Translations under genes and position numbers: made by a program
Notes under the pieces: model-generated
Told to the model about the DNA's origin: nothing
Databases searched by the model: none
What the model saw: only the letters and a program-made list of their open reading frames with translations
Assembly: GCA_937140905.1 (NCBI GenBank)
Contig: CAKZQO010000177.1
Location: forward strand, 1 to 41,872
From: an uncultured Spirochaeta sp.
GTDB taxonomy: Bacteria > Spirochaetota > Spirochaetia > DTKZ01
Direction of reading: 5' to 3'
Length of the DNA: 41,872 bases
Shown here: positions 24,215 through 31,962 of the stretch, in pieces
Layout: every line of letters begins with the position of its first letter
Numbering within the stretch: position 1 is the stretch's first letter

Positions 24215-25207
24215 CTACTGACCGCGCACTTTTTGAATCAGATCTTTTCCGATGTCTGCTTCGAACTTCGTGTACACAGAGGCTGCCGCTTTCTGGAATA
24301 CCGCCTTGTCGGGTGTGGTAACTTCCATCCCAAGAGATTTCAGCTCATCCACCAGCTTCTTCTCGTTTTCGATGATGAAGTTCCGTTCGAAATCCCTCGC
24401 TTCCGCTCCAGCGCTCTGCAAGGCTTTCTGCTGATCCGGAGTCATACTCTTGAAGAGTTTTTCGTTGATCATGAGAACGGCAGGAGAGTAGAAATGCCCA
24501 GTAAGGGCTAAATACTTCTGAACTTCGTAGAACTTGCTAGTCTTGATGATCAGGAGGGGGTTTTCTTGGCCATCCATTACCTTCTGCTGTAGAGCGGTGA
24601 ACAGTTCTCCGAAGGCCATGGGGGAAGGATTGGCACCTAACACTCGGAAGGTTTCCAGGTGTACCGGATTCTCCATTAAGCGGATCTTCAGCCCCTTCAG
24701 GTCGTCGGGAACATTGATGGGGCGTTTCGAATTGGTAATGTGGCGGAATCCGTTCTCATAGAAAACGATCCCTTTGATCCCTTTGGACCCTAAAGCTTCT
24801 AGCATTTTCTGCCCTGTCTCTCCATCCAGAATGGGGTAGAACTTGCTTCTATCCTGCACGATGAAGGGAAGGTCAAACACCATAAAGGCCTTGGAGAAAT
24901 TGGGGAGAGGCCCTGTAGAGGTAAGGCACATTTCGACGGTACCAAGAGAAACCCCTTCGATCAAGTCTCGCTCGTTCCCTAACTTCGAGTTCCCGAAGGC
25001 CTGGATCTCGATAGTCCCGTTACTCTTCTGTTTGGCTAGCTCTGCTAGTTTTGCCAGTCCTACTCCATAGTGCGAGTCGTCTGTGAGAGTGTGTCCTACC
25101 CGCAGGGTAAACTTCTTTGCCTCGGCGGCTTTTTCTTTAGATCCGCCCGCAAAGATGAGGCTACTCGCTAGCAGTAGCACCATTAGAAGCGCACAAATTT
25201 TCTTCAT
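24215..25207 (-). CDS. dctP: TRAP transporter periplasmic binding protein (DctP)
   Basis: A 330-residue DctP-family protein. The signal peptide ends in LIFAGGSKEKAAEA, again a lipobox-like context without Cys. Family landmarks follow: LRVGHTLTDDSHYGVGLAKLAEL, GNSKLGNERDLIEGV, GLKIRLMENPVHLETFRVLGANPSPMAFGELFTALQQKVMDGQENPL. The Arg of KIRLMENP is the usual carboxylate-binding residue, consistent with an organic acid ligand. AAGGAG precedes the ATG, 31 nt after larA. The substrate is probably the hydroxy acid or acid sugar processed by the two enzymes upstream. Confidence 0.93.
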   Translation of the reverse strand: MKKICALLMVLLLASSLIFAGGSKEKAAEAKKFTLRVGHTLTDDSHYGVGLAKLAELAKQKSNGTIEIQAFGNSKLGNERDLIEGVSLGTVEMCLTSTGPLPNFSKAFMVFDLPFIVQDRSKFYPILDGETGQKMLEALGSKGIKGIVFYENGFRHITNSKRPINVPDDLKGLKIRLMENPVHLETFRVLGANPSPMAFGELFTALQQKVMDGQENPLLIIKTSKFYEVQKYLALTGHFYSPAVLMINEKLFKSMTPDQQKALQSAGAEARDFERNFIIENEKKLVDELKSLGMEVTTPDKAVFQKAAASVYTKFEADIGKDLIQKVRGQ

Positions 25208-25238
25208 GTCTGTCTCCTTATGCGTATACTCGATATTT

Positions 25239-26537
25239 CTACGGTACTACGTACCGTGTTCGATCGTGGGGAAGCACAGGAAGCATGTCCGGTGCGTGAG
25301 TCAGAACCGTTACCGATGCACTGGGACCTTTCTTGTGAAAAGCAGCGTCCAGCGCCTCTTGAGCCGTTGGGAACCAGGTAAACCCCAGTTGCTCCGCAGT
25401 CTTTTTGTCGATGCCATCCGATACGATGAACACCGATTCCCGTTCCTTCACCTGTGCCCATGCGATAGCTAGAGCAGCGGCTACTTCATCCTTGACCTTA
25501 CCGCCTGTAACAAGGCTGCGGATTTCATCGCTGGTTTTATTCGTGATTTCCAGGATGTCCTGGTGAGTCATCGCCACTCCCTCATAACAGGGGGTAACTA
25601 CGATGATGATTCCCCCCTCTTTCACGGCAAGGTCAGCAGGGTAGAGGGTTTTATGAGCCTGCCAAAATTCGATATCACAGGGATGGGATCCCGCCAGTAC
25701 AATATCCGCTTCCCGGGGAATGGGAGTAGAGTATACCTCGATACACCGCTTTACCCCCACCCTGAAGGCTTCTTGTACATCCCCATAAAAGGCATCTACC
25801 ACTTCCCCATTTTTGTCCAACACTGTATTGAGGATCGTGTGGAGACCAACCTTCCGGGCGATAATGTCGAGTTCCACGCGAACAGGGTTGTCTAGTATTC
25901 CCAAGTAGGAACGTTTGGCCCGCACGGAAAGAAGGTGGGTATCGGCGGTGGTTTGTTCTCCGCAGACGCCGGGTTGGACGATTTTGGAACCACCCGCGAA
26001 CCCGGGTATATGGTGGGGCACGATGCTTCCCACCCCGATCTTGAAATCAGCTTCGTATACCCGCTTGTTCACCTGAATCCGGGTACCATTCTCAGTCGTG
26101 CCTAGATCCACCAGTTCCTTTGGATCCTTGAAAGGATGGTTATACACAGGGACCCTACGGACTACCTCCTCTCCAAACTTCTTTAGGATTTCTTCCTCTG
26201 TCATGAACCGGTGAGTTCCTAGCGCGATCACTACGGAAATCTTCGAATCGGGAACACCCGCTGCATTCATTTCGTTTAGAAGAATCGGAAGTATCAAATG
26301 GGTTGGGGTAAGACGGGTATTGTCATCAGCCACGATCACAACCTTTTCTTTTCCTTTTACCAGCTCCCGAAGGGGACGGGTTGCGATGGGATTCGCAAGA
26401 CTTCGATGTAGGATCTTCTGCACATCCTCTTTATGAGGGATCTCCCGGGGTGAATAAACTCCGATCAAGTTCTTCTTCGGTAGCGTCACATCGATTTCCC
26501 TGCATCCGCAGGGCAAGCTGACCGTTATTTGTTCCAT
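25239..26537 (-). CDS. LarA-family nickel-dependent racemase/epimerase
   Basis: A 432-residue LarA homologue. LarA enzymes use the nickel-pincer nucleotide to invert the C2 hydroxyl of alpha-hydroxy acids by hydride transfer. Compared with Lactobacillus LarA, the key residues are all present with a shift of about one: Arg75 in DDNTRL, His109 in GTHR, His175 in VPHH, Lys185 (cofactor attachment) in AGGSK, His201 (nickel ligand) in ADTHL, and Gln293 and Lys296 in FWQAHK. Reported family activities include lactate, malate, phenyllactate and hydroxyglutarate racemases and a gluconate 2-epimerase. The context (acid-sugar kinase 3 bases upstream, TRAP genes downstream) suggests epimerisation of an acid sugar. 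GAAAGGAG precedes the start. LarB, LarC and LarE, which make the cofactor, are not in the window. Confidence 0.87.
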   Translation of the reverse strand: MEQITVSLPCGCREIDVTLPKKNLIGVYSPREIPHKEDVQKILHRSLANPIATRPLRELVKGKEKVVIVADDNTRLTPTHLILPILLNEMNAAGVPDSKISVVIALGTHRFMTEEEILKKFGEEVVRRVPVYNHPFKDPKELVDLGTTENGTRIQVNKRVYEADFKIGVGSIVPHHIPGFAGGSKIVQPGVCGEQTTADTHLLSVRAKRSYLGILDNPVRVELDIIARKVGLHTILNTVLDKNGEVVDAFYGDVQEAFRVGVKRCIEVYSTPIPREADIVLAGSHPCDIEFWQAHKTLYPADLAVKEGGIIIVVTPCYEGVAMTHQDILEITNKTSDEIRSLVTGGKVKDEVAAALAIAWAQVKERESVFIVSDGIDKKTAEQLGFTWFPTAQEALDAAFHKKGPSASVTVLTHAPDMLPVLPHDRTRYVVP

Positions 26538-26539
26538 GA

Positions 26540-27838
26540 TTATTTCTCCTTTCCAGGAATTGAACTAATTCGACGACATGCAAGAATAAAGGCATCTGAG
26601 GTTCCAAAGGCACCAGCCTTGGTAACGAGAGGTAATCCTTCCCACCTGCCGCCTCTAACACAACCAAGGGGGATGCCCGGCGAGGTTTCATCCAGCACCT
26701 CGATACTATGCACATCCATACCTTTGCAGACAGCCATGGCAATGTCTCCTCCAGTGACAATAAGACCCGAACATAGAGAAAAGTCAATGGAAGTGCCAAG
26801 ATGCTGGAAAGCGTTTAAAAGAGTCTCAATCGGATCGGAGGATCCGTTGGAAGATAGCTGCAACTTATGACGATCCGACATGAGAAGGGTATGCTTCTTT
26901 TCCCGAAGATGTATGCGTACCCAATCTAAGGCAGTGTCTATCTCCCTGGGATTTCCCTTCAGAATTTCGCCTGGATCTAGAATGAAGGGTTCTATCCCCG
27001 CCCATTGGGTAAAGACCCTGGCCTGTTGGGTAGATACCTCACTCATGCTCCCGAGGATGATAAGTACTGGTTTGGCATTGGGGAAGAGGTTGGGCTGGAT
27101 AGGAGAGGATTCCCTGGGTTGGGTAAAAATATTTGTCCGGGCAGTCAAGTACTCCTCTGACAAGGCCTCGGCTAATCCCGCACTTCCCACCCAGAGACAT
27201 GTGCGCCCGCTGGAAAAGACTCCCTGTACGATGCGTTGTAGATCCTCTTCTGTCTCCGCATCGAAAATCAGTATCCTGCTGCCCTTTTTCGCTAAACTAG
27301 CGATTCTTTCTTTCAGTGTGCCCCCTCGTATCTGGTCGAGGGATATGGATGCGGAGGGAATGGAGCCTTGGGCCTGAAATAGGGTAGGAATATGGGAATG
27401 CCGAACGGGGCACCTAGGATCAGAAGCTGCTTCGGTCTCCGCAACAGGTATTCCCCGAACGTAGTGGATACCATTTACTGTCGTTCGCATATTCTTTGGA
27501 TAAGCAGGTGCCACAATAGCGACTTCCTTCGCAGAAAGTTTCAGGGCTTCCTCTACCTCTGGTACAACATTCCCCCGCAACGTGGAATCGATTTTCTTGA
27601 ATAGAATATCTGTCTCGGATGGAGAGATAGCATGAAAGGCGCTTTGAATCCGCTCTACTGCGCTACTTGGGGGAAGAGCACGGCTATCCGTGTTAAGCAC
27701 GATAACTTCGATCCGTTCTTTAGTTCTACTTGCGTTTTTAGGATCGAGAAAGACAACCGTTCTTAAGCCTTTTTTAGCGAATTGTACGGCAGTATCGTTC
27801 GCTCCCGTTAGGTCATCGGTAATTACGTAGATGCTCAC
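26540..27838 (-). CDS. Four-carbon acid-sugar kinase family protein (DUF1537)
   Basis: About 432 residues. DUF1537 kinases phosphorylate threonate, erythronate and related acid sugars or their keto forms. Visible family motifs are ITDDLTGAND at the N-terminus, KKIDSTLRGN, APAYPKN with GIHYVRGIP, and in the C-terminal nucleotide-binding half TGGDIA, SPGIPLG and KAGAFGTSDAF. The start is set at the GTG at 27838: it has GGAG 6 nt upstream and follows a sigma-54 promoter by only 11 nt. The longer frame from 27910 would begin upstream of that promoter and lacks family similarity. The kinase is the first gene of the operon with the LarA homologue and dctPQM. The dehydrogenase and decarboxylase normally associated are absent. 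Confidence 0.87.
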   Translation of the reverse strand: MSIYVITDDLTGANDTAVQFAKKGLRTVVFLDPKNASRTKERIEVIVLNTDSRALPPSSAVERIQSAFHAISPSETDILFKKIDSTLRGNVVPEVEEALKLSAKEVAIVAPAYPKNMRTTVNGIHYVRGIPVAETEAASDPRCPVRHSHIPTLFQAQGSIPSASISLDQIRGGTLKERIASLAKKGSRILIFDAETEEDLQRIVQGVFSSGRTCLWVGSAGLAEALSEEYLTARTNIFTQPRESSPIQPNLFPNAKPVLIILGSMSEVSTQQARVFTQWAGIEPFILDPGEILKGNPREIDTALDWVRIHLREKKHTLLMSDRHKLQLSSNGSSDPIETLLNAFQHLGTSIDFSLCSGLIVTGGDIAMAVCKGMDVHSIEVLDETSPGIPLGCVRGGRWEGLPLVTKAGAFGTSDAFILACRRISSIPGKEK

Positions 27839-27859
27839 CTGATTCTCCACATAATAATA

Positions 27860-27875
27860 TGCAAAAACTATGCCT
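27860..27875 (-). promoter_or_regulatory. Sigma-54 promoter of the kinase-larA-TRAP operon
   Basis: Minus strand AGGCAT, AGTTT, TTGCA: GG (27874-27873) and GC (27862-27861) are exactly 10 nt apart. The predicted start is about 27849, leaving an 11-nt leader that contains GGAG and leads to the GTG at 27838. The sigma-54 activator is encoded directly upstream. Confidence 0.72.
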
Positions 27876-27910
27876 TCTTTTGTAAAATTAAAGGATGTTC
27901 TAAGATCCAT

Positions 27911-28101
27911 TGAAGAGGTTGCAACTTGAAGATTGAGAGCTTATTCCTTTCAATAAGAGGAGTTAATTTTGACCTTCGTTACGGAACTACCCAAAAGAAT
28001 TCCGGGCAACATTTTCCAGGAAAAGGATGCAAAAGGAAGCTGCTATTTGGCGAAGGAATGTAGCAGGTTGAAACGGGTAGTGTTGTATATAGCAACTATT
28101 C
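27911..28101 (-). promoter_or_regulatory. Upstream control region with dyad symmetries
   Basis: The 191-nt gap between activator and kinase has no credible gene. It holds three dyads: CTGCTA/TAGCAG (28040-28066), CTTATT/AATAAG (27940-27957) and the palindrome GTTGCAAC (27918-27925). They lie about 70-220 nt upstream of the predicted start, the range for enhancer sites. No site shared among them is obvious. Confidence 0.35.
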
Positions 28102-30003
28102 TCATCTCCGTTTCTTCAACTTGCGCCATAGAGTGCTTCGATCGATTCCCAACCGTTTCGCTGCACGACTCACACAAAACCCTTCCTCTTCCAAAGCTTT
28201 CCGAATGGCCTCCTGCTCCAGGGATTTAAGATCCCCATTCCCTGAAAAAACCGAGTTAGAGTCGGGTCTTGGAAATGAAGGGAGTAGCGCTTCTTCTAGG
28301 ATCACTCGATCGATCTGAGGCTCCCGAGTGGAAAAGAAAGCTCGTTCCACAACCGAGGCAAGCTCTCGCACGTTCCCTGGCCAAGAATACTGGAGGAGAA
28401 GTTCCATCGCATCCGGAGTAAAAGCGTTTGGACCTGGATGCTGGGAAGCGAGGCGGTGTAAGAAGTGAAGAGCGAGAGGAGGAATGTCTTCCGGACGTTC
28501 GCGGAGGGGAGGGACATAGAGGGTCAGCACGGTTATCCGATAGTATAAGTCTTCTCGAAAGGCTCCCTTCTGTACCAACTCTCGGAGATCCTTGTTGGTA
28601 GCCGCGATAATGTGCACGTTCACCCGGATCATGGAAGATCCCCCTATCCGGAGTACTTCCCGTTCCTGCATAGCCCGCAGGATTCGCGCCTGTAAGGAAA
28701 GGGACATTTCCGAAATCTCATCTAAAAACAGGGTTCCGTTGTGAGCTAGTTCGAACAATCCTGGTTTGCCCCCTTTCAACGCTCCTGTAAAAGCCCCTTC
28801 CTCGTATCCGAAGAGTTCGCTTTCCAGAAGGTTCTCTGGCAGTGCCGCGCAGTTGATGGCCACGAAAGGTCCAAACCGGTGGGGCGAGAGATTATGAATA
28901 CTTTGAGCAAGCATTTCTTTCCCCACACCCGTAGGTCCAGATAGAAGAATGGTAGAGCCAAGAGTGGCAAACCGAAGAGCTTTCTCCTTTACCTCCATCA
29001 TCTTTTTAGACCGGGCGATCATGGAATCCAGCGTAGCTCGGGCAACCAAACCTCGCTGAAAAACCTTGTTCCGGATCTGGAGTTCATACTCCTGCACCTT
29101 CCCTACCGATTGGAAGGATGCCACGATCCCCATTGGTTCCCCTTCCATAAGAATGGGATATCGTTCCACAGCGATGGATTTCCCCTGAATTTTGATCACA
29201 TCCACTCCAGGGTGGTTTTCTTCGGCAAACACCTTTCTCAAAGCCGGGTGCATAAGAGCGTCGGACACAGGTTTCCCGATCACCGAGGATGAATCCAGTC
29301 CAAAGAGGGATTCCGCAAGGGAGTTGCAAACAGTAATCACCCCCTGAGAATCCACCGCGATGATACCGTCCCGGGAACTGTCTACCACAGCTTTAAACAA
29401 AGCTGTTCGTTCCCGTTCTTTCCTCTGCACCTTCACCAGTTGGATGGCCTGCTGCAGAGCGCTCTGGATTGCTTCTCCTCCCGATTCGATGAGGTACCCC
29501 ACCATTCCCAATGCTCGGGCTTCCCGGACCGACACGGTATCTCCCACCATGCATCGAATCCCTCTTTGGTAGGCGGAAAGGATTATCTCCCTTGCCTCTG
29601 CTTCGGATTGGAGCACCAGTTCTTCGATTTTCAATCCTACTAGCTCTCCCACGCTGGACAATCCCAAACAGATATTCGGAAACCCAATGACGGCAATGTG
29701 TTGAGCGGTTCCAATGAGGGATCGCATGGACCGAAGCACATCCATCGCGCTTACCCGAATTTCGACTACCGGTACTTCCAAATGCTGGGCCAATAGGGTA
29801 GCTGTGCCTCCTCGACTGATGAATATATCGACCCCGCTTGTCAACAGTGCTTGAGCTTTTTCCAAGCCTTCCCCAAGGTCTCCCTGGACAACCTGGATCT
29901 TGCAGGGTTCTTCCGTGGAAAAGTTAAGGGCCGTTTGTCGAGCTGTAAGAGCCAACCCTTGGTTAGGGGCTACGATTACCACGTGGATGGGTTTCGTTAC
30001 CAT
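28102..30003 (-). CDS. PrpR-like sigma-54 enhancer-binding activator
   Basis: A 633-residue regulator. Residues about 1-190 match the PrpR N-terminal sensor (ISRGGTATLLAQHLEVPVVEI, SAYQRGIRCMVGDT), which binds small organic acids or acyl-CoA-like signals. A PAS domain follows (about 200-310, VVDSSRDGIIAVDSQGVITVCN). The AAA+ domain (about 325-560) has Walker A GPTGVGKE, the sigma-54 contact loop GAFTGA and LFLDEISEMS. A Fis-type helix-turn-helix ends the protein (SRAAKRLGIDRSTLWRKLKK). It should open the -24/-12 promoter next door when the imported acid or a product is present. A palindrome overlaps its own start, suggesting autoregulation. No Shine-Dalgarno is visible. Confidence 0.92.
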   Translation of the reverse strand: MVTKPIHVVIVAPNQGLALTARQTALNFSTEEPCKIQVVQGDLGEGLEKAQALLTSGVDIFISRGGTATLLAQHLEVPVVEIRVSAMDVLRSMRSLIGTAQHIAVIGFPNICLGLSSVGELVGLKIEELVLQSEAEAREIILSAYQRGIRCMVGDTVSVREARALGMVGYLIESGGEAIQSALQQAIQLVKVQRKERERTALFKAVVDSSRDGIIAVDSQGVITVCNSLAESLFGLDSSSVIGKPVSDALMHPALRKVFAEENHPGVDVIKIQGKSIAVERYPILMEGEPMGIVASFQSVGKVQEYELQIRNKVFQRGLVARATLDSMIARSKKMMEVKEKALRFATLGSTILLSGPTGVGKEMLAQSIHNLSPHRFGPFVAINCAALPENLLESELFGYEEGAFTGALKGGKPGLFELAHNGTLFLDEISEMSLSLQARILRAMQEREVLRIGGSSMIRVNVHIIAATNKDLRELVQKGAFREDLYYRITVLTLYVPPLRERPEDIPPLALHFLHRLASQHPGPNAFTPDAMELLLQYSWPGNVRELASVVERAFFSTREPQIDRVILEEALLPSFPRPDSNSVFSGNGDLKSLEQEAIRKALEEEGFCVSRAAKRLGIDRSTLWRKLKKRR

Positions 30004-30017
30004 ACCAAGAATGGTAT
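30002..30017. promoter_or_regulatory. Palindromic operator candidate over the activator start
   Basis: ATACCA and TGGTAT are perfect 6-bp arms around AGAA. The site covers the activator's start codon and overlaps its possible -10 (TATACC on the minus strand, 30018-30013). Binding here would shut down the activator gene. A copy was not found before the kinase. Confidence 0.4.
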
Positions 30018-30054
30018 ATGGAAAAGGGAAGATTGGGAAAGATGGTAAATCTTC

Positions 30055-30083
30055 TTGGAAATGCCATGGAAGGGGCCTATACT
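30055..30083 (+). promoter_or_regulatory. Promoter of the VWA gene
   Basis: TTGGAA (30055-30060), 17 nt, TATACT (30078-30083). The predicted start is about 30090, followed by AAGGAGGT at 30092-30099 and the ATG at 30105. This gives a leader of about 15 nt. Confidence 0.65.
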
Positions 30084-30104
30084 TGTTCTGTAAGGAGGTA
30101 TTCC

Positions 30105-31235
30105 ATGAATAGAAGAACGCTCGTATTCGGTTTATACCTCATCCTGTTGCTTGGCAGCGAGATCTTTTCGGAGGACCGGAAAGTTGTATTAGTGCTGGAT
30201 GTTTCGGGCAGCATGAACGAAGAAAAGAAGTTCCAGGCGGTACAATCCTACATTGAACAGGATCTATTCCCCAACCTCCTCAAACCTAACGATCAATTTA
30301 CCCTCATTTTATTTGGGAACAACCCGCGGCAGGCTTTTTCGGAGAAAATTACCGACGATTCCAGCAGGAAGCAAATTCTGGAACGCGTTCGCAAACTGAA
30401 AGCAGACGATAATTACACGGATATTGGTATGGCGTTGGAGTATCTGTTTGATCTACTCTCTGGCATGAAAGGGCAGGGAGAGGTAAAGGTAATCTTCATT
30501 ACGGATGGGAAGAACACTCCCCCTAGAACGAGTCCATATTATGGTAAGGACCTTTCCGTGGATGCCCGATTCAGAGAAATTGGGAAAAAGATATCTCAGG
30601 AGGGCTGGTACATCTATGTAATCGGTATTGGAAAGGAAACTGATGCAAAACATATTGTATCAGCAGTTGAGGGATCAGTGTTGAGGGAGACGGATACCAA
30701 GCTACAGAATGTGAAGGTTGAAGAGTATTTAGATCAGACAGAAAAGGCGCGAATGGCGAAGGAGTCCGAAAGAAAGAGAACCGAACAGGAGAAATATGAA
30801 CGTTCATTAACAGGAGTTCCTGCCTGGATTCACCAATGGGCCTTGTCGCTAGGGGTATCCCCTAATGTTCTCTATGGAGTTCTTATCGTTCTAATCCTGA
30901 TTATCCTTATTGGAATAGGCTCACTTCTATGGAGAAAGGTTCGCCCGATCAAGATCCTCGTGTGGGATTCCCAGTTGAGTAAGACCAATGCTGTACGCCT
31001 TTCCTTGGGCGTAGGGTCCAGTGTGACCTTCAATATGCCTCCCTATTGGTTACCCGTATTGGGAGGGGAAGATCACCCAGCCCTTAAAATAGGTAGGAAT
31101 CTCAAGGGCCTATGGATCATGATTCTGGATGACACCCTGGTGAGCGATGATTCTCCCTATCGGGATAGAGAGAAACACCGGTTGAAGAAAAGAACCCTCG
31201 ACTTAATCAGCGGAGAACAAGTATTTATCCTGTAA
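30105..31235 (+). CDS. Membrane-anchored von Willebrand factor A protein
   Basis: A 376-residue protein starting at the ATG with a near-perfect AAGGAGGT. A signal peptide or first membrane segment (LVFGLYLILLLGSEIFS) leads to a VWA domain (about 25-195) with a complete metal site: DVSGSM, the Thr of NYTDIG and the Asp of FITDGKN. A charged helical linker (EKARMAKESERKRTEQEKYE) and a single membrane helix (VLYGVLIVLILIILIGIGSLLW, about 260-281) follow, then a C-terminal domain of about 95 residues. The VWA part should face the periplasm and the C-terminus the cytoplasm. VWA domains mediate metal-dependent protein contacts; the partner is unknown and the neighbours give no clue. Confidence 0.78.
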   Translation: MNRRTLVFGLYLILLLGSEIFSEDRKVVLVLDVSGSMNEEKKFQAVQSYIEQDLFPNLLKPNDQFTLILFGNNPRQAFSEKITDDSSRKQILERVRKLKADDNYTDIGMALEYLFDLLSGMKGQGEVKVIFITDGKNTPPRTSPYYGKDLSVDARFREIGKKISQEGWYIYVIGIGKETDAKHIVSAVEGSVLRETDTKLQNVKVEEYLDQTEKARMAKESERKRTEQEKYERSLTGVPAWIHQWALSLGVSPNVLYGVLIVLILIILIGIGSLLWRKVRPIKILVWDSQLSKTNAVRLSLGVGSSVTFNMPPYWLPVLGGEDHPALKIGRNLKGLWIMILDDTLVSDDSPYRDREKHRLKKRTLDLISGEQVFIL

Positions 31236-31255
31236 AGGTGGTGATTATTAATGGA

Positions 31256-31885
31256 TTAATGGATAGAATCCGTGTGTTCTTTTCGTTCAAAATGCCCTTG
31301 CTTCCATGTACGGTACAGTTTGAATATTCCAATGGAAACCACAATCAGGAGAAGGACGAAGAGAACGATTCCTAGAATTCGGTACGGTCGCTCCATGGAA
31401 GCCCCAAGCCGGAAGAAGAGAAAATAGAGGGTCGATACACTGATAATGGCCGCAATCCCGTCGAATAAGGCAAAGAGCCCATACTTCATACGCATGATTC
31501 CAGAGCTTATGAAGAGGGTGTTGCGAACCCCAAAGGGGATGAAGCGGCAAATAATGAAGGAAAATATTCCGTATTTCTTGATGTAAAAATGTACACGTTC
31601 GAGTTTAGCAGGACTTAGGAACTTTTGGAGATATTTTTTGTGAAGACCATGCCCTATACGATTGCCTATCCAGTAGGCCATATGATCACTGATGATCACG
31701 CCCGCCAGCAGGGCTATGTAGAAATTGTACGTGAGTTCCACGTTGGAGCGGGCCAAAAAAGCTGAGGTGATGATGATAAGATCCTCCGATAAGGGTAGGT
31801 TCAGGCCCGCCAGAAGAAGAAGGATGAAGACAAGAAGGGGTGCATAGGTCACATACTGGTTCAGGAAAGCCCACACCTGCTGCAT
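31256..31885 (-). CDS. DedA-family membrane protein
   Basis: A 209-residue protein with the DedA/VTT arrangement: LPLSEDLIIITSAFLA re-entrant segment, then FIICRFIPFGVRNTLFISSGIMRMKYGLF (the usual R-x-x-P-x-x-R-like region, here RFIPFGVR) and C-terminal hydrophobic helices. DedA proteins flip undecaprenyl phosphate or other lipids, or support membrane energetics. The ATG at 31885 (MQQVWAFL) is used; a 41-residue upstream extension in frame contains no family similarity and crosses the promoter. TATACA ends 7 nt before this ATG, so the transcript is near-leaderless. The gene is divergent from the ABC exporter genes. Confidence 0.8.
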   Translation of the reverse strand: MQQVWAFLNQYVTYAPLLVFILLLLAGLNLPLSEDLIIITSAFLARSNVELTYNFYIALLAGVIISDHMAYWIGNRIGHGLHKKYLQKFLSPAKLERVHFYIKKYGIFSFIICRFIPFGVRNTLFISSGIMRMKYGLFALFDGIAAIISVSTLYFLFFRLGASMERPYRILGIVLFVLLLIVVSIGIFKLYRTWKQGHFERKEHTDSIH

Positions 31886-31892
31886 AGAAATC

Positions 31893-31921
31893 TGTATACA
31901 TGGTTTTCCCGCTGAAATCAA
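31893..31921 (-). promoter_or_regulatory. Promoter of the DedA gene, near-leaderless
   Basis: TTGATT (31921-31916), 17 nt, TATACA (31898-31893) on the minus strand. The predicted start is about 31886, one base before the ATG. Confidence 0.6.
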
Positions 31922-31949
31922 GCAACTTTTCTTTACAGAGGGTTTAAAG

Positions 31950-31955
31950 TATATT
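31950..31955 (+). promoter_or_regulatory. -10 element of the ABC exporter operon, near-leaderless
   Basis: TATATT ends 7 nt before the ATG at 31963. The -35 (TTTTCT region, 31927-31932) is weak. No Shine-Dalgarno is present. The predicted leader is about 1 nt. Confidence 0.45.
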
Positions 31956-31962
31956 CCAACGT

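Noticed and set aside
27839-27910. N-terminal extension of the DUF1537 kinase to an ATG at 27910
   Set aside because: It crosses the sigma-54 promoter, has no Shine-Dalgarno and carries no family similarity. The GTG at 27838 has GGAG at good spacing.
27969-28229. Plus-strand ORF of 86 codons
   Set aside because: Half of it is antisense to the activator gene and it has no ribosome site or recognisable features.
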